Shown piece after piece: positions 1 through 11,543 of a DNA stretch of 64,000 bases (position 1 is the first letter of the stretch; each line of letters begins with the position of its first letter). The DNA is from Haliotis asinina (taxonomy: Eukaryota; Mollusca; Gastropoda; Lepetellida; Haliotidae). Made by a program: the position numbers and the translations under genes. The notes under the pieces were generated by a model. That model was not told the origin of the DNA. It worked only from the letters and a program-made list of their open reading frames with translations, and did no database searches. The stretch is taken from positions 15,313,501-15,377,500 of the forward strand of contig NC_090283.1 of assembly GCF_037392515.1 (NCBI RefSeq). Reading direction: 5' to 3'.

Positions 1-975
1 GAATCATTAAAGCAATATCTGCCTCATAATCAAACGCATACAAAACCTAACTCCAAAGATTAATGTTTCGCCTGCCTGCTGTACATACTACCTTACAAGG
101 TCACGTTACTATTCACATGACTACGCTGGTCGATTTATTTTTATGGTACGCCAAAATCGCGAAATAGATTACGCAAAATCGGCAATGAATTGCAAAATTC
201 ATTTCCAAACAGACACTGGTGCCGTTGATATTATTTTGTCTGAAAAGGCTATCAACGCAAAAAAGACCAGTTACCGACAGTAATACTGAGGCTCTAGATA
301 GTGATAATAAGGCTGTACAGTAGATGGACGGAGAATGCTAGGGCATTCCGTCACATATGGTACTCACCACAATAAATGACATGGGAAATTTACTTCCGCA
401 GGTGTTTTGTTCCCGGCTACACTTAAAACTGTTTTAAAGAAATTTAGAAAGGCAAATTCTTTATTATCTCTGAAATTTGAAATGTTTGACAGTACTATCA
501 GAACATTGCTAAAAATATTCAGTCAACGAAAAGATCGAAAACATATGACATCAAGTACGGCGAAACTTTGAGATTGCTTCGACAGCAGTGGCGGATTATC
601 AATAAAAAATGAGTGATGTGCATGGGAATATCACAGTTTATGAAATAAACTTAATCTTGTCTGAAGGTAGGCCGTACGATATTAAATGATTGTATATAAT
701 TTTCGTTCACGAAACATTTTATCATTGTCCGATCGAAAACCCATTTTTGATTTTTGAGATTTGAGAAGAAGAACTGCTCAAAATATCGATACGCTACAAC
801 TGCAATCTAACGTTGGGCATAAATTCTTAATTTATTCTCTAGAGACGGGGTGACGAACCAGTTGCAGAAGAATTTTGTTTTGAAAACCAACGCATGTGTA
901 TGTTGTAAATGTTAATCTACAGATACGACAATGTCATGCTTACCCCTCCTCATCCAATTCCTTTGTTTCTTGAAG
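1..975. other. Intergenic or intronic, no gene seen
   Basis: AT-rich sequence with no convincing exon, repeat unit or RNA gene. If the exon at 976 belongs to a plus-strand gene, this stretch is its last intron. A pyrimidine-rich stretch runs up to position 975 just ahead of that exon. Confidence 0.4.
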
Positions 976-1186
976 GCTCCCCGCCATGCTCCAGAACGTG
1001 GAGTCCTCCCTCCACAAAGTTGTGGACACACTGACGGGTGAGATGAGGAACGTGTTCGGCTTCCTGGTCAAAGGTCTGCAGGGGGTCATGGACAAGCTGG
1101 CACAGCTGGAGGTCACCCCTGAGGAGGTCATCAGTGAAGTCGACAAGCTTGTCAGTGAGTTGATGATTGTCACCAAACAAAGCTAA
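976..1186 (+). CDS. Candidate 3'-terminal coding exon, unrecognised protein
   Basis: An open stretch of about 69 codons starts after a pyrimidine tract ending in AG at 974-975 and ends in TAA at 1184-1186. Codon use is GC-richer than the flanking DNA (many CTG, GTC, GAG, AAG), as expected of real coding sequence here. The peptide is a run of amphipathic helices, including VESSLHKVVDTL, LVKGLQGVMDKLAQLEV and EEVISEVDKLVSELM, and ends in VTKQS. There is no Cys and no membrane segment. An in-frame stop lies just upstream of the presumed acceptor, so the sequence is a spliced last exon rather than a whole gene; an internal ATG at 986 gives a 66-aa minimum. I do not recognise the family. Helical spacing resembles the candidate exon at 3427-3560. 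Upstream exons would lie left of the window. Confidence 0.45.
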
Positions 1187-2399
1187 CTAGAAATCTGTAC
1201 GACATAGCTTCTGGAAACTGTATTTTGTTAAGAGTGAATGTGATTCGCTGTTTTATGTATATAGAGGTCATTCATTATCAAATTGACAATTATCTCTGGA
1301 ATGTTTAAATATCAAAATCCACTGAAAATATTGTAAAATATATAGGGTGAAGAATATAAAGAAATGAACACCAAATGGGTCTGTCGCAATTTTAGTATTT
1401 CACCAAACAACCACAGAGGCCCGTTATACGATTCCATTTGTATGAAAAATCATGACGTAATACCAGATGTAATGATATTGTGATCATCGATTAGCATTCA
1501 TCATAAACACATATTCCATTAGTGACTGATAGAAAATGTGATTGGTATTTTTTTCTTGGCAAGTATATTTTTTCAGTTATGTTCTCACATTACAGCCCAT
1601 GTTACAAGAAGAACGTCATTGTATGACTTTATCATTAGGGACTCTGCCTTTCTTCTAATTTGTCATTAAGAGGTGTATATTACCATCAGTGTCTTCCCTG
1701 CCCTAATCGCCGCCCTCAAATTCTATTGCTTTTGAATTTGCACTGGCACAGTGAATCATTTGTATTCATTTTGTAACAGGAATAACTTCAGAATATGTCT
1801 ATTAATTCAAGCACGTCTCCTTGTTGAAATATATGGTTGCACCGTTCATTTACAGTGATGATCACTTTATATGGGAATTCCAGATGTTTTCATATGTTTT
1901 TTTTTATTTTGTCATACAATTCATTATGAAGTACCGAACCACTGGCAACATTAGCGAGACCACACTGCATCATCTGTTCTTTTAACTAAGATGGCTGCCG
2001 CAGCGGGAGGTGCCATCAAGTGCGGACCTACTAACTTCCTCAAAAGACCAAAGACCCCGTCCCCTATTTGGGACAAACCTCCAGCCCCACATAGAAAACA
2101 TCGGCACCCAAGGTGGCACCCTCGTCATGCACGGGTCTAACGCCTTGTAGGTTAGCGATATCCTTCGTAGGTACGTATCCAGTCAGCATTCTACATATGG
2201 TGTTGTCATTGTGTTGTAAATATTCACATAGCAGTTGTGCAAGACTGCAACGCCGTCGGTTCAAAATGTTGTCCTATGCTTCAAATTCTCAATAACACCC
2301 GGAAATTGGCCAACACCTGATGTTTATCTACTAAATATTGTACCTTTTTGATTTAACTACATGTAGTTGAGTCTTTGAAGGGCATTTAGAAGTGAAATG
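1187..2399. other. Noncoding, 3' flank
   Basis: Sequence after the 976-1186 exon. Short open frames at 2064-2295 overlap on both strands and show no coding character. No SINE copy or tandem array was seen here. Confidence 0.4.
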
Positions 2400-2439
2400 C
2401 ATAAGAATGAAGATTATATGGATATCAACTTCTTTATAT

Positions 2440-2492
2440 GAGAACACAACGTTTCGGAGTTAATGCTTACTCCTTCATCAGGTGATTGAGAA
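2440..2492 (-). ncRNA. Hammerhead-ribozyme-like motif
   Basis: On the minus strand CTGATGA (2481-2475) is followed by a hairpin with an AGGAGT/ACTCC stem and then by GAAAC (2455-2451). This is the invariant order of a hammerhead core: CUGAUGA, stem II, GAAA. The flanks give a short stem I (CAC with GUG); helix III is at most about 2 bp. Minimal hammerheads with tiny helix III are known from Penelope-like retroelements, so this may be a remnant of one. No reverse-transcriptase reading frame was found next to it. Self-cleavage is inferred only from the motif. Confidence 0.45.
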
Positions 2493-2984
2493 TGGGGTAC
2501 AGAGCTATATTTATATGTACAGGTAAAGCAATAACAAAGTAACAAGTGGAATGACTTAACGACATGTAGTTGGTTGCCTTTCGTCATGTGTTAGCTGTAC
2601 AAAATGATGTATTGAGGAGGGAATCCAAGACTCGCCCTGATTACTGTTTCGTTGATTGTCCAGGAATTTCAAGATCATCATCAAAGAAGTAAAGGTTTCG
2701 GCAAAGGGAACGGGGCTTCTAGAACTAAATCATGGCGTGATATATACGCGTAGCTATTCAACGTGGAGATAACGTTAACGGGCTCTGTAGCTGAATTTGT
2801 TTCTAGTAACTTATGCTACTCCTAAAAATCTAATGAAATGGATTGGCCTGTCAGACCATCCGCGGATGCTCAATGTTTCATTATATCATGCATGCTGCTT
2901 GGACATTGTTGAGGGTGAAGAGGCGGAGACTGACGATTTAACATGCGCTTCTGTTGCCTACTCGGACAAACCAAGAGTTGTTAA

Positions 2985-3072
2985 GATAAATATCACTCAC
3001 TTGCATGATCACCAGCTTCATCATTTCATGTTAAACCTACCATGGGCAAACTCATTTTGTGTCTTATTATAA
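2985..3072 (+). repeat. Diverged duplicate of the 3580-3655 segment
   Basis: The stretch around GATCACCAGCTTCATC and ATTTTGTGTCTTAT here matches, at similar spacing, the segment at 3590-3650 that holds AATAAA. The AATAAA itself is changed in this copy. It looks like a partial tandem duplication of a 3' untranslated region. Confidence 0.4.
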
Positions 3073-3182
3073 CAAGTTGACAGAAGTGACATATTTTCAC
3101 CAACCCTCCTACTTCCCGAGAATATGCCGTGTGTGGCGTTAATTTACAAACCAGAAACATGACACAGCTAACGCAGTCAACT

Positions 3183-3361
3183 GTAGTGGAAGCTGTCAAA
3201 ACCGACATATGTCCAATCCGGCAAGTTGTCAAAACCGGCACAAAATCTCAGTCCCATAGGTGGATTGTACATTTACCATCAGCTCTACAATTCGGCACAT
3301 TGTCCTAACCGGATAATTTCTTCAGTCCCAATGAGTGCCGGTTTAGACAGCTTCCACTGTA
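3183..3361. mobile_element. MITE with terminal inverted repeats (TGGAAGCTGTC family)
   Basis: The left end reads TAGTGGAAGCTGTCAAAACC and the right end is the inverted copy, TGGAAGCTGTCTAAACCGG on the opposite strand. Internal fragments of the same CCGGCA motif repeat. There is no reading frame, so this is a non-autonomous DNA element of about 180 bp. Confidence 0.65.
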
Positions 3362-3426
3362 TATCAGTACAATCAATGTGTGTGGTCGCGGAGAGATCGT
3401 TTTTGTTTTTCTCTCTTTCATAGCAG

Positions 3427-3560
3427 ACAATCAGCAACATGGAGGGTCCTCTGACGGAGATGGAACAGACCTTGATGAGCGTTTGCGACTCTCTTGGCCA
3501 CCAGCTGGTCAACGCCATCACGACGTTTGCGATAAGGACACCATCCCCACTTATCAGTAG
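3427..3560 (+). CDS. Candidate terminal exon or duplicated exon, unrecognised
   Basis: A pyrimidine-rich run ends in CAG at 3424-3426 and is followed by an open frame starting TISNMEGPLTEMEQTLMSV. The spacing of hydrophobic residues (E-x-T-L-x-x-V-x-D-S-L) resembles the exon at 976-1186 (E-x-S-L-x-x-V-x-D-T-L). A second frame is also open across the same stretch and stops at 3558-3560, so the frame is not settled. AATAAA lies at 3615-3620, about 55 bases past this, a fitting poly(A) signal. It may be a diverged or decaying paralogue of the 976 exon. Function unknown. Confidence 0.3.
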
Positions 3561-3614
3561 ATACACTTGCCCTCTGTTTCATCGCTTGCATTGTCACCAG
3601 CTTCATCCTTTCCT

Positions 3615-3620
3615 AATAAA
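3615..3620 (+). promoter_or_regulatory. Candidate poly(A) signal AATAAA
   Basis: AATAAA 55 bases past the candidate exon at 3427-3560, followed by a GT-rich stretch (3640-3655). Confidence 0.35.
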
Positions 3621-4015
3621 ACTACAATGGTCACAATGGTTTTGTGTTGTTTTGCAATATGGAATAAGCAAATTGAGAGAGGTAAGGATATCGATTTTTC
3701 CTCAATCCAGGGGAACCGGTTTCGATAACTAAATTTATCCTCATTATGTTTCAACGTCCATTATCGATTTAACAGTGACATGTACCTGTATGTTGTTTTC
3801 TATTACACACGATATCCGGAAATATGATCACGAAGCTTTTCTCAATTCAGTCTGACTATCAAGTATTTGATATCGTGAGCATCAATATTTCGACAAATGT
3901 AATCAACCAAGTCACAGAGTCTGACACCAAGGCAAACATTACGTGGTGATGGCGTACATGTATATTTATTGTTACCGCTAATTTCAATGAGTACTGTATG
4001 TCAGTCTGTGGGTGT

Positions 4016-4062
4016 CTGAGTGAGTATAGTTTTACGACGTTTTAATAATGTTCTAGTAACAT
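4016..4062 (-). repeat. SINE-2 3'-tail fragment
   Basis: Reads, on the plus strand, GAGTGAGTATAGTTTTACGA followed by a shortened inverted copy of the GGAATATTGCT tail shared by SINE-1 and SINE-2. Confidence 0.45.
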
Positions 4063-4348
4063 ATTATTACGTTTATAGCAAAGATATGCGAAAAACACAA
4101 CTGACGTAAGCGTCACTTGACACTGTGTTGCTTCTGTTTCTGGAGTGACTGAGTGAGTGTGCACACTGTACGTCGTTGACGTATATATTAATCTGGCTCA
4201 TGTTTCTGTTTCACTAATAAAATCAACTTTAAAGCAATTTTACAGCAAGTGCATTTAATAACATATAATACATAACGGTAAAAGGTATATATCTCATTCA
4301 CCATTCTGATTATGGGTAAACTGCGTCTCAAAACTTACGATCAGGTAA

Positions 4349-4580
4349 ATGATTGAGTGAGTTTAGTTTTACGTCGTAGTCAGCAGTATTCCAGCTATAT
4401 GGCGGCGGTCTGTAAATAATCGAGTCTGGAACAGACAATCCAGTGATCAACAACATGAGCATCGATCTGCGCAATTGGGAACCGCTGACATGTGTCAACC
4501 AAGTCAGCGAGGCTGACCACTGGATCCCGTTAGTCGCCTCTTACGACAAGCATAGTCGCCTTTTCAGGCAAATGAAATAC
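4349..4580 (-). repeat. SINE-1 copy
   Basis: Well-preserved copy. On the plus strand it runs from TGAGTGAGTTTAGTTTTACG through GGCGGCGGTCTGTAAATAAT to GTCGCCTCTTACGACAAGCA. Sense orientation is taken from the GGAATATTGCT...GCGGCGTAAAAC 3' end shared with the tRNA-headed SINE-2. Confidence 0.8.
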
Positions 4581-5916
4581 GTCAAACACTGCAAATCTGT
4601 TCCATTAGAAAAAATAATAATCCTTTCTCGAACGTCTTCCCATGTTCGGCAATAATTATGGATACATCCTGACAATCACTTTTTACAGAGATGGTTTTCC
4701 GCCTGTATAATTCCTTTCCGTTTCGGTTGTAATGCAGGATGTTTCAGTTGCCCACGATGTCAGAACTAGAGGTCAGTTTCACTTCCCTGGACATGGCGTT
4801 CTACAGCCAAATTAGGATTGTCAAATGAAGTTACCAGAACTTCACGTCTCCATGTCTGAAACAAAAAATATATTAAGCATAATAATAATAATATCGTAAA
4901 ACGCAGCTTTGAAAAATATTCAGGTTTCAAACGGCTTCGCTTTCACGACTCGAAATGAAGATTACTACACGGGAAACTATGTAGCCTGTCCGCGAAATTT
5001 AGGATGTTACAGTGTGAGATACCTGTATGAGGCAAACGGCAAGGTGCTTCTTGTTCTAAATCACGACATGATGTATATTCGTAACGATTCAAAGTGTCTG
5101 ACTCTCCGAGGGTGGCCAATATTGTATTATAGATATACTGCTGGTGTCAGTGATGGGATAAGGTAGGGAATGAATGTTCCGGAGGATGGGTGTGCCTCCC
5201 TGGGCCGGAATTCATACTCGTGACAAACAATAGGAATATAGAGGTAATATAAAACAAAGCTTTGAAAGGTTTTACGGTTTTACGGGATTTCGGCTTGAGA
5301 GCTCGAAATGAAGTTGACCACACTCCAGAACTTATGTACACAAGGTTCTGGTTAGGGCTGATCCGTATGAGAGGGAATGTAGGTGGCGTTAATACGCGCA
5401 ATGTCAGCTGAGTGACTTGGTTGTTTGCTTGCCAAAGAAACCTGGTGGAGTTGCTCACAATATTAATCACTGGATTGTATGGCTCAGACGTATTCCATTG
5501 TCCCAGATGCGTGATTGATGTTCCTGATGTTTCTGAATTGTCTGATTAGTTACGGCTAGATTGTGGTCATATAGCACGAATACAGCGTTAACTTTATTCA
5601 TTGACCAGCAAGAGAAACGCAACTTTCGAAAAAAGTGAAATTTCATAAAGGTAAGCGTTGTTTATGTTTATGTTTTCTATTTAAAAACTTGACAAAAAGC
5701 CAGAATTGCGTCTCATTTGCTGTTCAGTATATATGGAAGGCACAAGTGTTTTCAAGGGGACAGTTACAAAGCAGTCGTATGTAATGTCAGCAAAGAAACG
5801 AAACAAACAAAAATACGCCTAAAAAGACGTCCTTTTGTACAAGATTTAATTTACCATATCTTCTCGCTTGAATGTAATTCCTGTTATATATACTTACATA
5901 TCTGTTTCTTTTAGTA
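4581..5916. other. Intergenic, 3' flank of gene A
   Basis: No exon recognised. Two roughly 90-bp segments (about 4890-4985 and 5240-5335) share an ordered set of short matches such as AGCTTTGAAA and CTCGAAATGAAG and look like an old direct duplication. The reverse complement of AATAAA at 5591-5596 may serve as the poly(A) signal of gene A. Confidence 0.35.
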
Positions 5917-8900
5917 CTAGTCAGCGCACAGGCAGACAATGGATAGAACAGCGCCGAGTAGGAATAGAACCAGTCCGCCTGCAAACTTTCTCACTGTAAC
6001 AGGATTATCATAAATCAGAGACCCCTTAAATCCCATCGTGTCAATAAAGTCAACACCGTCATACACGAGTTCTCTCCCCTTGGTCGCATCACACCCCTTG
6101 TTTGTCCATTTCTCCTTGATCCTCAGCAGCACATCCTCTTCTTTCAGTTCAAGGAGTTTGTTGTCAAGGATGTTACATATATCACTGTTTAAATTACATG
6201 CGAAAGCATATCCTTTATCGTTGAGGGGCTGTCCGAGAGTGATAAGATCACAGGGCTGACTTCCTGAAGTGTATTCAGCCGCAATTCCTTCCATAAGAAG
6301 GGCGTAGTCGCCACGTGATTTTCGGACTTTTGCGATACCGGAAGCAGTTGTTTGAAACAGGTTCGCATCGTCCTTGTTGATCTGCTCCCAGAGTCTCTTG
6401 GCTAGCGGTTCCTGGGACGTTTGAAGGTATGATGCGATGTGACCGTTCTTGACGCAGCCGAATGAGACATCTTGCTGCTGGACGAGCTCCTCGAAGGACG
6501 TGAAGGGCACGCTGTAGATGCTGGATTCGTGAGAGAGGAAGAGGGCGGTGAGGCTGGAGGTGAAGGACACGAGCACGAGGATGGAGAAGAGCCACCACAC
6601 TGAGGTCAAGATACGGCCGGACGATGATCTGGGCAGGCAACGGCTTCCTGGAACGGGAAAAATGCATTCATTCGGAGTTACGTCTTCTTTAACAGGTTAA
6701 CCCCTGAAATTGTTTTCACATATTGAGCTTTTTGCAACTGGAGAATATTCAAAGAGAGAAACGGAAGGGCTGGTGGATTGGCATAGAACATTTCTTTGTG
6801 TGTCAGGGTTAGGTTCAGAGTGAATTTCTCAGAAATACTGACAAATGAAAGAAGAAAAATATGGAGGAATGATAAGAATGGATAAGGCTATATTATGTGA
6901 AAGAATCATAGAGAATGAAATCGACGCATTTCCATGTTACTCTTAATAACATGAGAATTCTGCATATACCAAAGCGGTATTTAAGCAAAACATCACAAAT
7001 TACTTTCCCTTCTTTTAGGACGTGTAGAAATGATAGTACCGATATTTCGCACCTGTCACTATATTCAAGACATACACGAATCTTAAGAAAATTATGTATG
7101 GAACATTATTGTATACTGCACAAATATATTTAGGGATATATGTAAATTTTGAAATTACGAATAATGACCTATCTACTCATTGACACATAGATAAAATATC
7201 AATCATACAAATATCAATATCCCTAATGTATTTTGCCCAGTATATATCGACTCAATATTTCGTGTAACATAATCTCATATTCTTCTCTTTTACCGAGTAG
7301 TTGAACTTGCGAAACCTAAAGACGCAGATTACAGCACATTCTGGACCAGATAAACAGTGACTGATATTATGAGCAAACAAAATGATGCGTCAATCCCGTA
7401 ATCACCAAGATCCAACTGAGTTCACCTCTAACACCACCAAGGGACACATCACAATGCAGAGTGACCAGAGACAGGCGGTAGGAACAAAGAAAATGCTCGT
7501 TTTAACAGTGACGATTGGGGAATAGGCCCCGTACAAGTCTCGGAGTGCTACATTCGGTACCAGACTTCCGGTGACAAGCGTATACCCTCAAAACAGTCCT
7601 GGGCCACGTTTCACCAGGCTCCTGACACGTTTCTAGGAGCATTCAAGCCTCTTATTTTACAGAATATGAGGTACGGATTCTAAGAGGAAAGCCATCAGAT
7701 CTTACGCTTACGAGACCTTTCGGTGCCGTTGTGAAACGGGGTCCAGGTTTCAATTTGCGCGACCGCCATAAATTTGTTATTGCTGCAGCGATTATCTGTT
7801 CCTTAGCGTCACCTAAGAACCACGAGACAATTCGAAACGTTACTTGTCACCGGAAGTACTACACAACATTAGTTCTTTTGAAGTACCGTGACCTAGATGC
7901 GGGTCCTATAGATTCTACTCACTCTGCCACATTAGCGTACTCAGCGTGTGGAAGAGGGCACTGGACAGTGACCTCTCCCCCAGAGGCTCCTCATCCTCAG
8001 TGCCGAGTATAAAGGACCACTTCTCGTATGGGCTGTACCGGACGATGACGGTGAAGAGGGCGGTGATGACGGCAAGGATGACAGCAAGGATGACCCACAT
8101 CCAGAGAGAGAAGGGTTGGAGAAGGAGGAAGAACGAGTGTGTTACTAACCAATCAGAAGGCTTGGTGTACAATATCCGGATCCCTGAGGACAGGTATGGC
8201 TGGGTGTAGCGGATGACCCTTGACCGAGAGGGCAAGATGACCAGTGGGGCGGCAGCGATGTCAGCATCCTGCAGGGCAACTGACCAGCTTTATCACCTAC
8301 TGACATGTATCTATTGTAGTGACCATTGTCTTAATTGTTTTAAGCCCGTGAAGACGCGGGTTGGAATTGTTCTTCAGTGACCCATGATTGTCGTGAGAGG
8401 CGACTAAAGGGATCGAGTGGTCAGGCTTGCTGACTTGTTTGACACAATCATGCCCACTTATCCCACTTGCATAGATCGATGTTCATGCTGTCGATCACTG
8501 GATTTTCTGGTCCACGCTCGGTTATGTACTCATCCCCGCAATATAGATTGAATATTGATGGGTACGGCGTCAAACTACAAGCAACTTATTACTTATGATT
8601 CTATATTATATTGATCTATGAATCTACATGAAAGTGTTCATGGTATGTAGGTAAAAGTGGGCTAAAACACAGTACGGATCAGGGAGATTCTCAAAGTGAT
8701 GACGTACATGGTTGATGACCTCCCCGATCATCCCCGTCCACGTCCCATCCTGCCGCTGTCTCCCCCATGTGTTGTCTTTCACCAGGTCGAGGTTGTAGGT
8801 GAAGTTGCAGCGCCGGGCGAGCTCGTCCAGGATGTCCACAATGATACCTTCAAAACCCACCCCGACTCTATTGTTGGGCATCACAAAGGGCCAATGCTGA

Positions 8901-10249
8901 AAGGACCGTTGTGGTGAATTGTGTATGTTTAAATGAAACAGTGACTGATTAAACAATGCACCAATATAAAAGGAGAGTGAGTGTTTTGTGCCGCCTGACC
9001 AATGTTCAAGCAATATCAGGACGGGGAACACCATAACAGGGATTCACAAAAGGGCAGAATGGGAGAGAAACATTTGGGCATGGGAGAGAGAGAGAGACAC
9101 AGAGAGAGCGAAAGAACGAGAGAGGGAGAGAGGGAGTGAGAGAGAACGAGAGAGATGGAGCGCGCGAGAGAGAAGAGATAGAGGGATCGAGAGAGAGGGG
9201 ACTCGAGAGAGAGAGAGCGTGAGAAAGAGGGCACGAGAGAGAGAGAGCGAGGGAGAGAGAAAGAGAGAGGTTGCGAGAGAGAGGGGCAACAGAAAGAGCG
9301 AGAGGAGCGAGAGAGAGGGATGAGAGAGGGAGCGAGAGAGAGCGAGAGCGAGAGAGAGCGAGAGAGCGAGAGTAAGAGAGAGACTGAGAGGGAGAGAACT
9401 CGAGTGAGAGAGCGAGAGAGAGAAAGCGAGAAAGAGAGAGCGAGAGAGAGAGCGAAAGCGCGAGAGAGAGTGAGAGAATGGGGAGACAGAGGAGCGAGAA
9501 GAGAGGGAAGGGAGAGGAGACAAAGTGACAGGAGAAAGCGAGAGCAGGAGAGGCAGAAGAGAGGGAGGTAGGGAATCAAAAGGCACTAAAGAGAAGGGAA
9601 GAGTGGGGCGGGGGGGGGGGGGGGGGGGTGAATTATAGCTCGAACATTCAACCAAAGGTTTCATATTGTCCATTTTGTGAAGAATTCCTTAAGCCGGAGT
9701 TACCTCGATTGTTGTCACCATGATGTTACCAGGTATTGCAGGAGAGACCTTGAGAACATAAGAAACATATATATCATGGAACAGAATAGTTGTCATAGCC
9801 TCTGTACAATGATACAGCGACAACATGGGTAATTGAAAATGAATAAGTGAGTATGGTATACGCAATAAGCGGGAAATCGAAAATTTGAACACTAAATCGG
9901 CAATAAATGTGGCAAACATCTCTCCCCCCTCTCTTTCTCTCTCTCTCTCTCACACACACACATACGCGCGCGCGCGCATACATACACGGACACACGCACA
10001 CTCTGCTTTTAGCTCAAAGACATTCATTTGTACAATATCGTGACGTTGCGTGTAAAAATCAGCATCATACCATCGGTTCGTGTAAGTGTGAGCGTACCTT
10101 CCTAGAAGTGTCACCTTTTCATAGTCAAGCCAACTATTCATCTATAACATACATATAATACAACACGCGACCAATTGTATAGTAGTAGTGTTCTGATCTA
10201 CCTGATGGAGATTGACAGCAAGGACCAGAACAAGCAGTAGTGGCGCCAT
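5917..10249 (-). CDS. Gene A: ATD-less ionotropic glutamate receptor-like (iGluR/IR) subunit
   Basis: Predicted ligand-gated cation channel subunit of the plasma membrane. Exons on the minus strand: 10249-10202, 9748-9704, 8896-8708, 8268-7923, 6647-5917; all have GT-AG borders and phases 0, 0, 0, 1. Product 452 aa. Residues 1-16 form a signal peptide (MAPLLLVLVLAVNLHQ). The ligand-binding domain starts at once (VTTIE, then WPFVM, matching VTTILESPYVM of AMPA receptors), so no amino-terminal domain exists. S1 holds GFEGIIVDILDELARR, an NFT sequon and Arg109. M1 lies near 125-160, the pore loop ends LMWQ, M3 is about 226-247 with SFTSSLTAL in place of SYTANLAAF, S2 has Glu329 and CNLNSDIC, and M4 is about 428-447. 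The protein stops directly after M4 (CLCAD), without the cytoplasmic tail of its paralogues. Relative to GluA2, Thr480 is Val, Ser654 is His and Thr655 is Ile, so glutamate may not be the ligand. Confidence 0.88.
7601..7744. mobile_element. Fold-back MITE, GTTTCAC family, in gene A intron 4
   Basis: Starts GGGCCACGTTTCACC and ends in the inverted motif GTGAAACGGGGTCC. The inner arms (TTCTAAGAGGAAAG, ATCTTACGCTTACGAGA) match the more perfect hairpin at 33669-33818. No coding frame. Confidence 0.6.
8345..8582 (+). repeat. SINE-1 copy in gene A intron 3
   Basis: Runs from GCCCGTGAAG through GTGAGAGGCGACTAAAGGGA, GGTGGTCAGG-like and ACTGGATTTTCTGGTCC to TACGGCGTCAAAC. Diverged. Confidence 0.65.
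9085..9570. repeat. Long GA-rich (purine) tract in gene A intron 2
   Basis: About 480 bases of almost pure A/G on the plus strand, mostly GAGA with GCGAGA interruptions. In the sense of gene A it is a CT polypyrimidine tract lying between exon 3 and exon 2. Apparent long Arg/Glu and Ser/Leu reading frames across it come from the repeat. Confidence 0.9.
9610..9628. repeat. Poly(G) run
   Basis: Nineteen consecutive G (poly-C in the gene A transcript) just downstream of the GA tract. Length may vary between assemblies. Confidence 0.8.
9935..9992. repeat. Compound CT/CA/CG microsatellite in gene A intron 1
   Basis: A CT run passes into CA repeats and then alternating CG and CA dinucleotides. 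Confidence 0.8.
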
Positions 10250-11540
10250 GATGAGTGACCGTACCAAGCTCCGTACCAAGATGTCAGGAACTGGGTCTGA
10301 GGGACACGATGGTCGACACAGTATCTGTGTCACCGGAGACAACACATGACCGATATCGTCGCGTGATTGATAAGAAACAAAGATGGTCTCGTGAATGTGT
10401 GGCAGTAGTGTGTCACAAGACATAGTCACTATACCTATACCCCTACGTCCTCTCGTCCCTCCATCCACACGATCTCCTCTAACGACAGATCAGTTACAAG
10501 ATATCTCTTCAGCAAGTGTCTGTGTATGGACAGACTAGTGGATGTTGCTTAACACCTCTCCACAGAAATCAAGACATACGACATATAAACGCAGCCTCAG
10601 TCATTCCGGTCTGGACCCGACAATCCAGTGACTGATATGATACGAACGACAAACATATCGCCGTGGTAAGCAGGGGTGCACATACCCTTTTGTCCTAAAA
10701 CGTTTGTGTAACGATCTTGAAACTGAAACTACGAGACTATGCGACCCCAGCCCCTAACTTTTTCTTAAGGGAAACCTGAAGTACCTACGACATTGAAACT
10801 GACTATCAAATGCAGTACGTCGTCTCCCGAAACTATCATGTACTACAGACCATCATATTAAACGTTCACCCATTCTTGTCTGTCATGGTTAATGCAAGAA
10901 AACGTGAGTAGATTTGCAAATGTGTCCGAAAATACCATAGAATGTCATTCAATGGTAATATAACCGATCTCCCATTCTGGGACATGTTTTTCGTGTCAAA
11001 GAATTTCCATCGTTCGGGAAAGAACTCAGAATTTTAGATTCATTTCAAGGAATGAAAACATATATCAGTACCCACATTAGTCATGGTTCTGCGTGCTTGT
11101 TTACTGTTAACGCCGCATGCATCCATCAAAACAGCAGATTGTAATAACTGATTCCAGAACAAACATGGGAAATAGTAATAACAGATAAAACGAAATTGAT
11201 ATGAAATGATAACAACAATGTCAGTCACCATTGTTGTCACCTCTGTTCTCCATTAGGAATATTTCGCAAATTAAAATTTCGATTGTTTGAATCGCACCGC
11301 TCTGAAACAAGATATATATTTACAAGGTCAGTCAATGGCGACCCTTATTAAATGAGGCGACATGTTATTATTAAAACAGCTGTGTCAGTATATGTGCTCC
11401 ATGTATCATATTGCCTGGTTCTCCGCACACTCCACGTTTAATTCCCGGAAGTAGTGACCTTTTTATAACCGTCACGGAATCTGCAGATTTCATTCAGGGC
11501 CCGTAGATTTTATTGCCTAAAAATTAGAGTATTGCAAGCA
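10250..11540. other. Upstream region of gene A
   Basis: Spacer between gene A and the 3' end of gene B. A short SINE-1 scrap lies near 10605-10640 (CAATCCAGTGACTGAT). Otherwise nothing recognisable; promoter elements of gene A should lie in its first few hundred bases but none can be named. Confidence 0.35.
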
Positions 11541-11543
11541 CTG

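Noticed and set aside
2797-3072. 91-codon open frame as a gene
   Set aside because: Part of it is a diverged duplicate of noncoding 3' sequence at 3580-3655, and there is no splice or codon-use support.
9016-9673. Long Ser/Leu and Arg/Glu open frames on both strands
   Set aside because: They lie wholly in the GA-rich tract and exist in several frames at once, so they are a product of the repeat.
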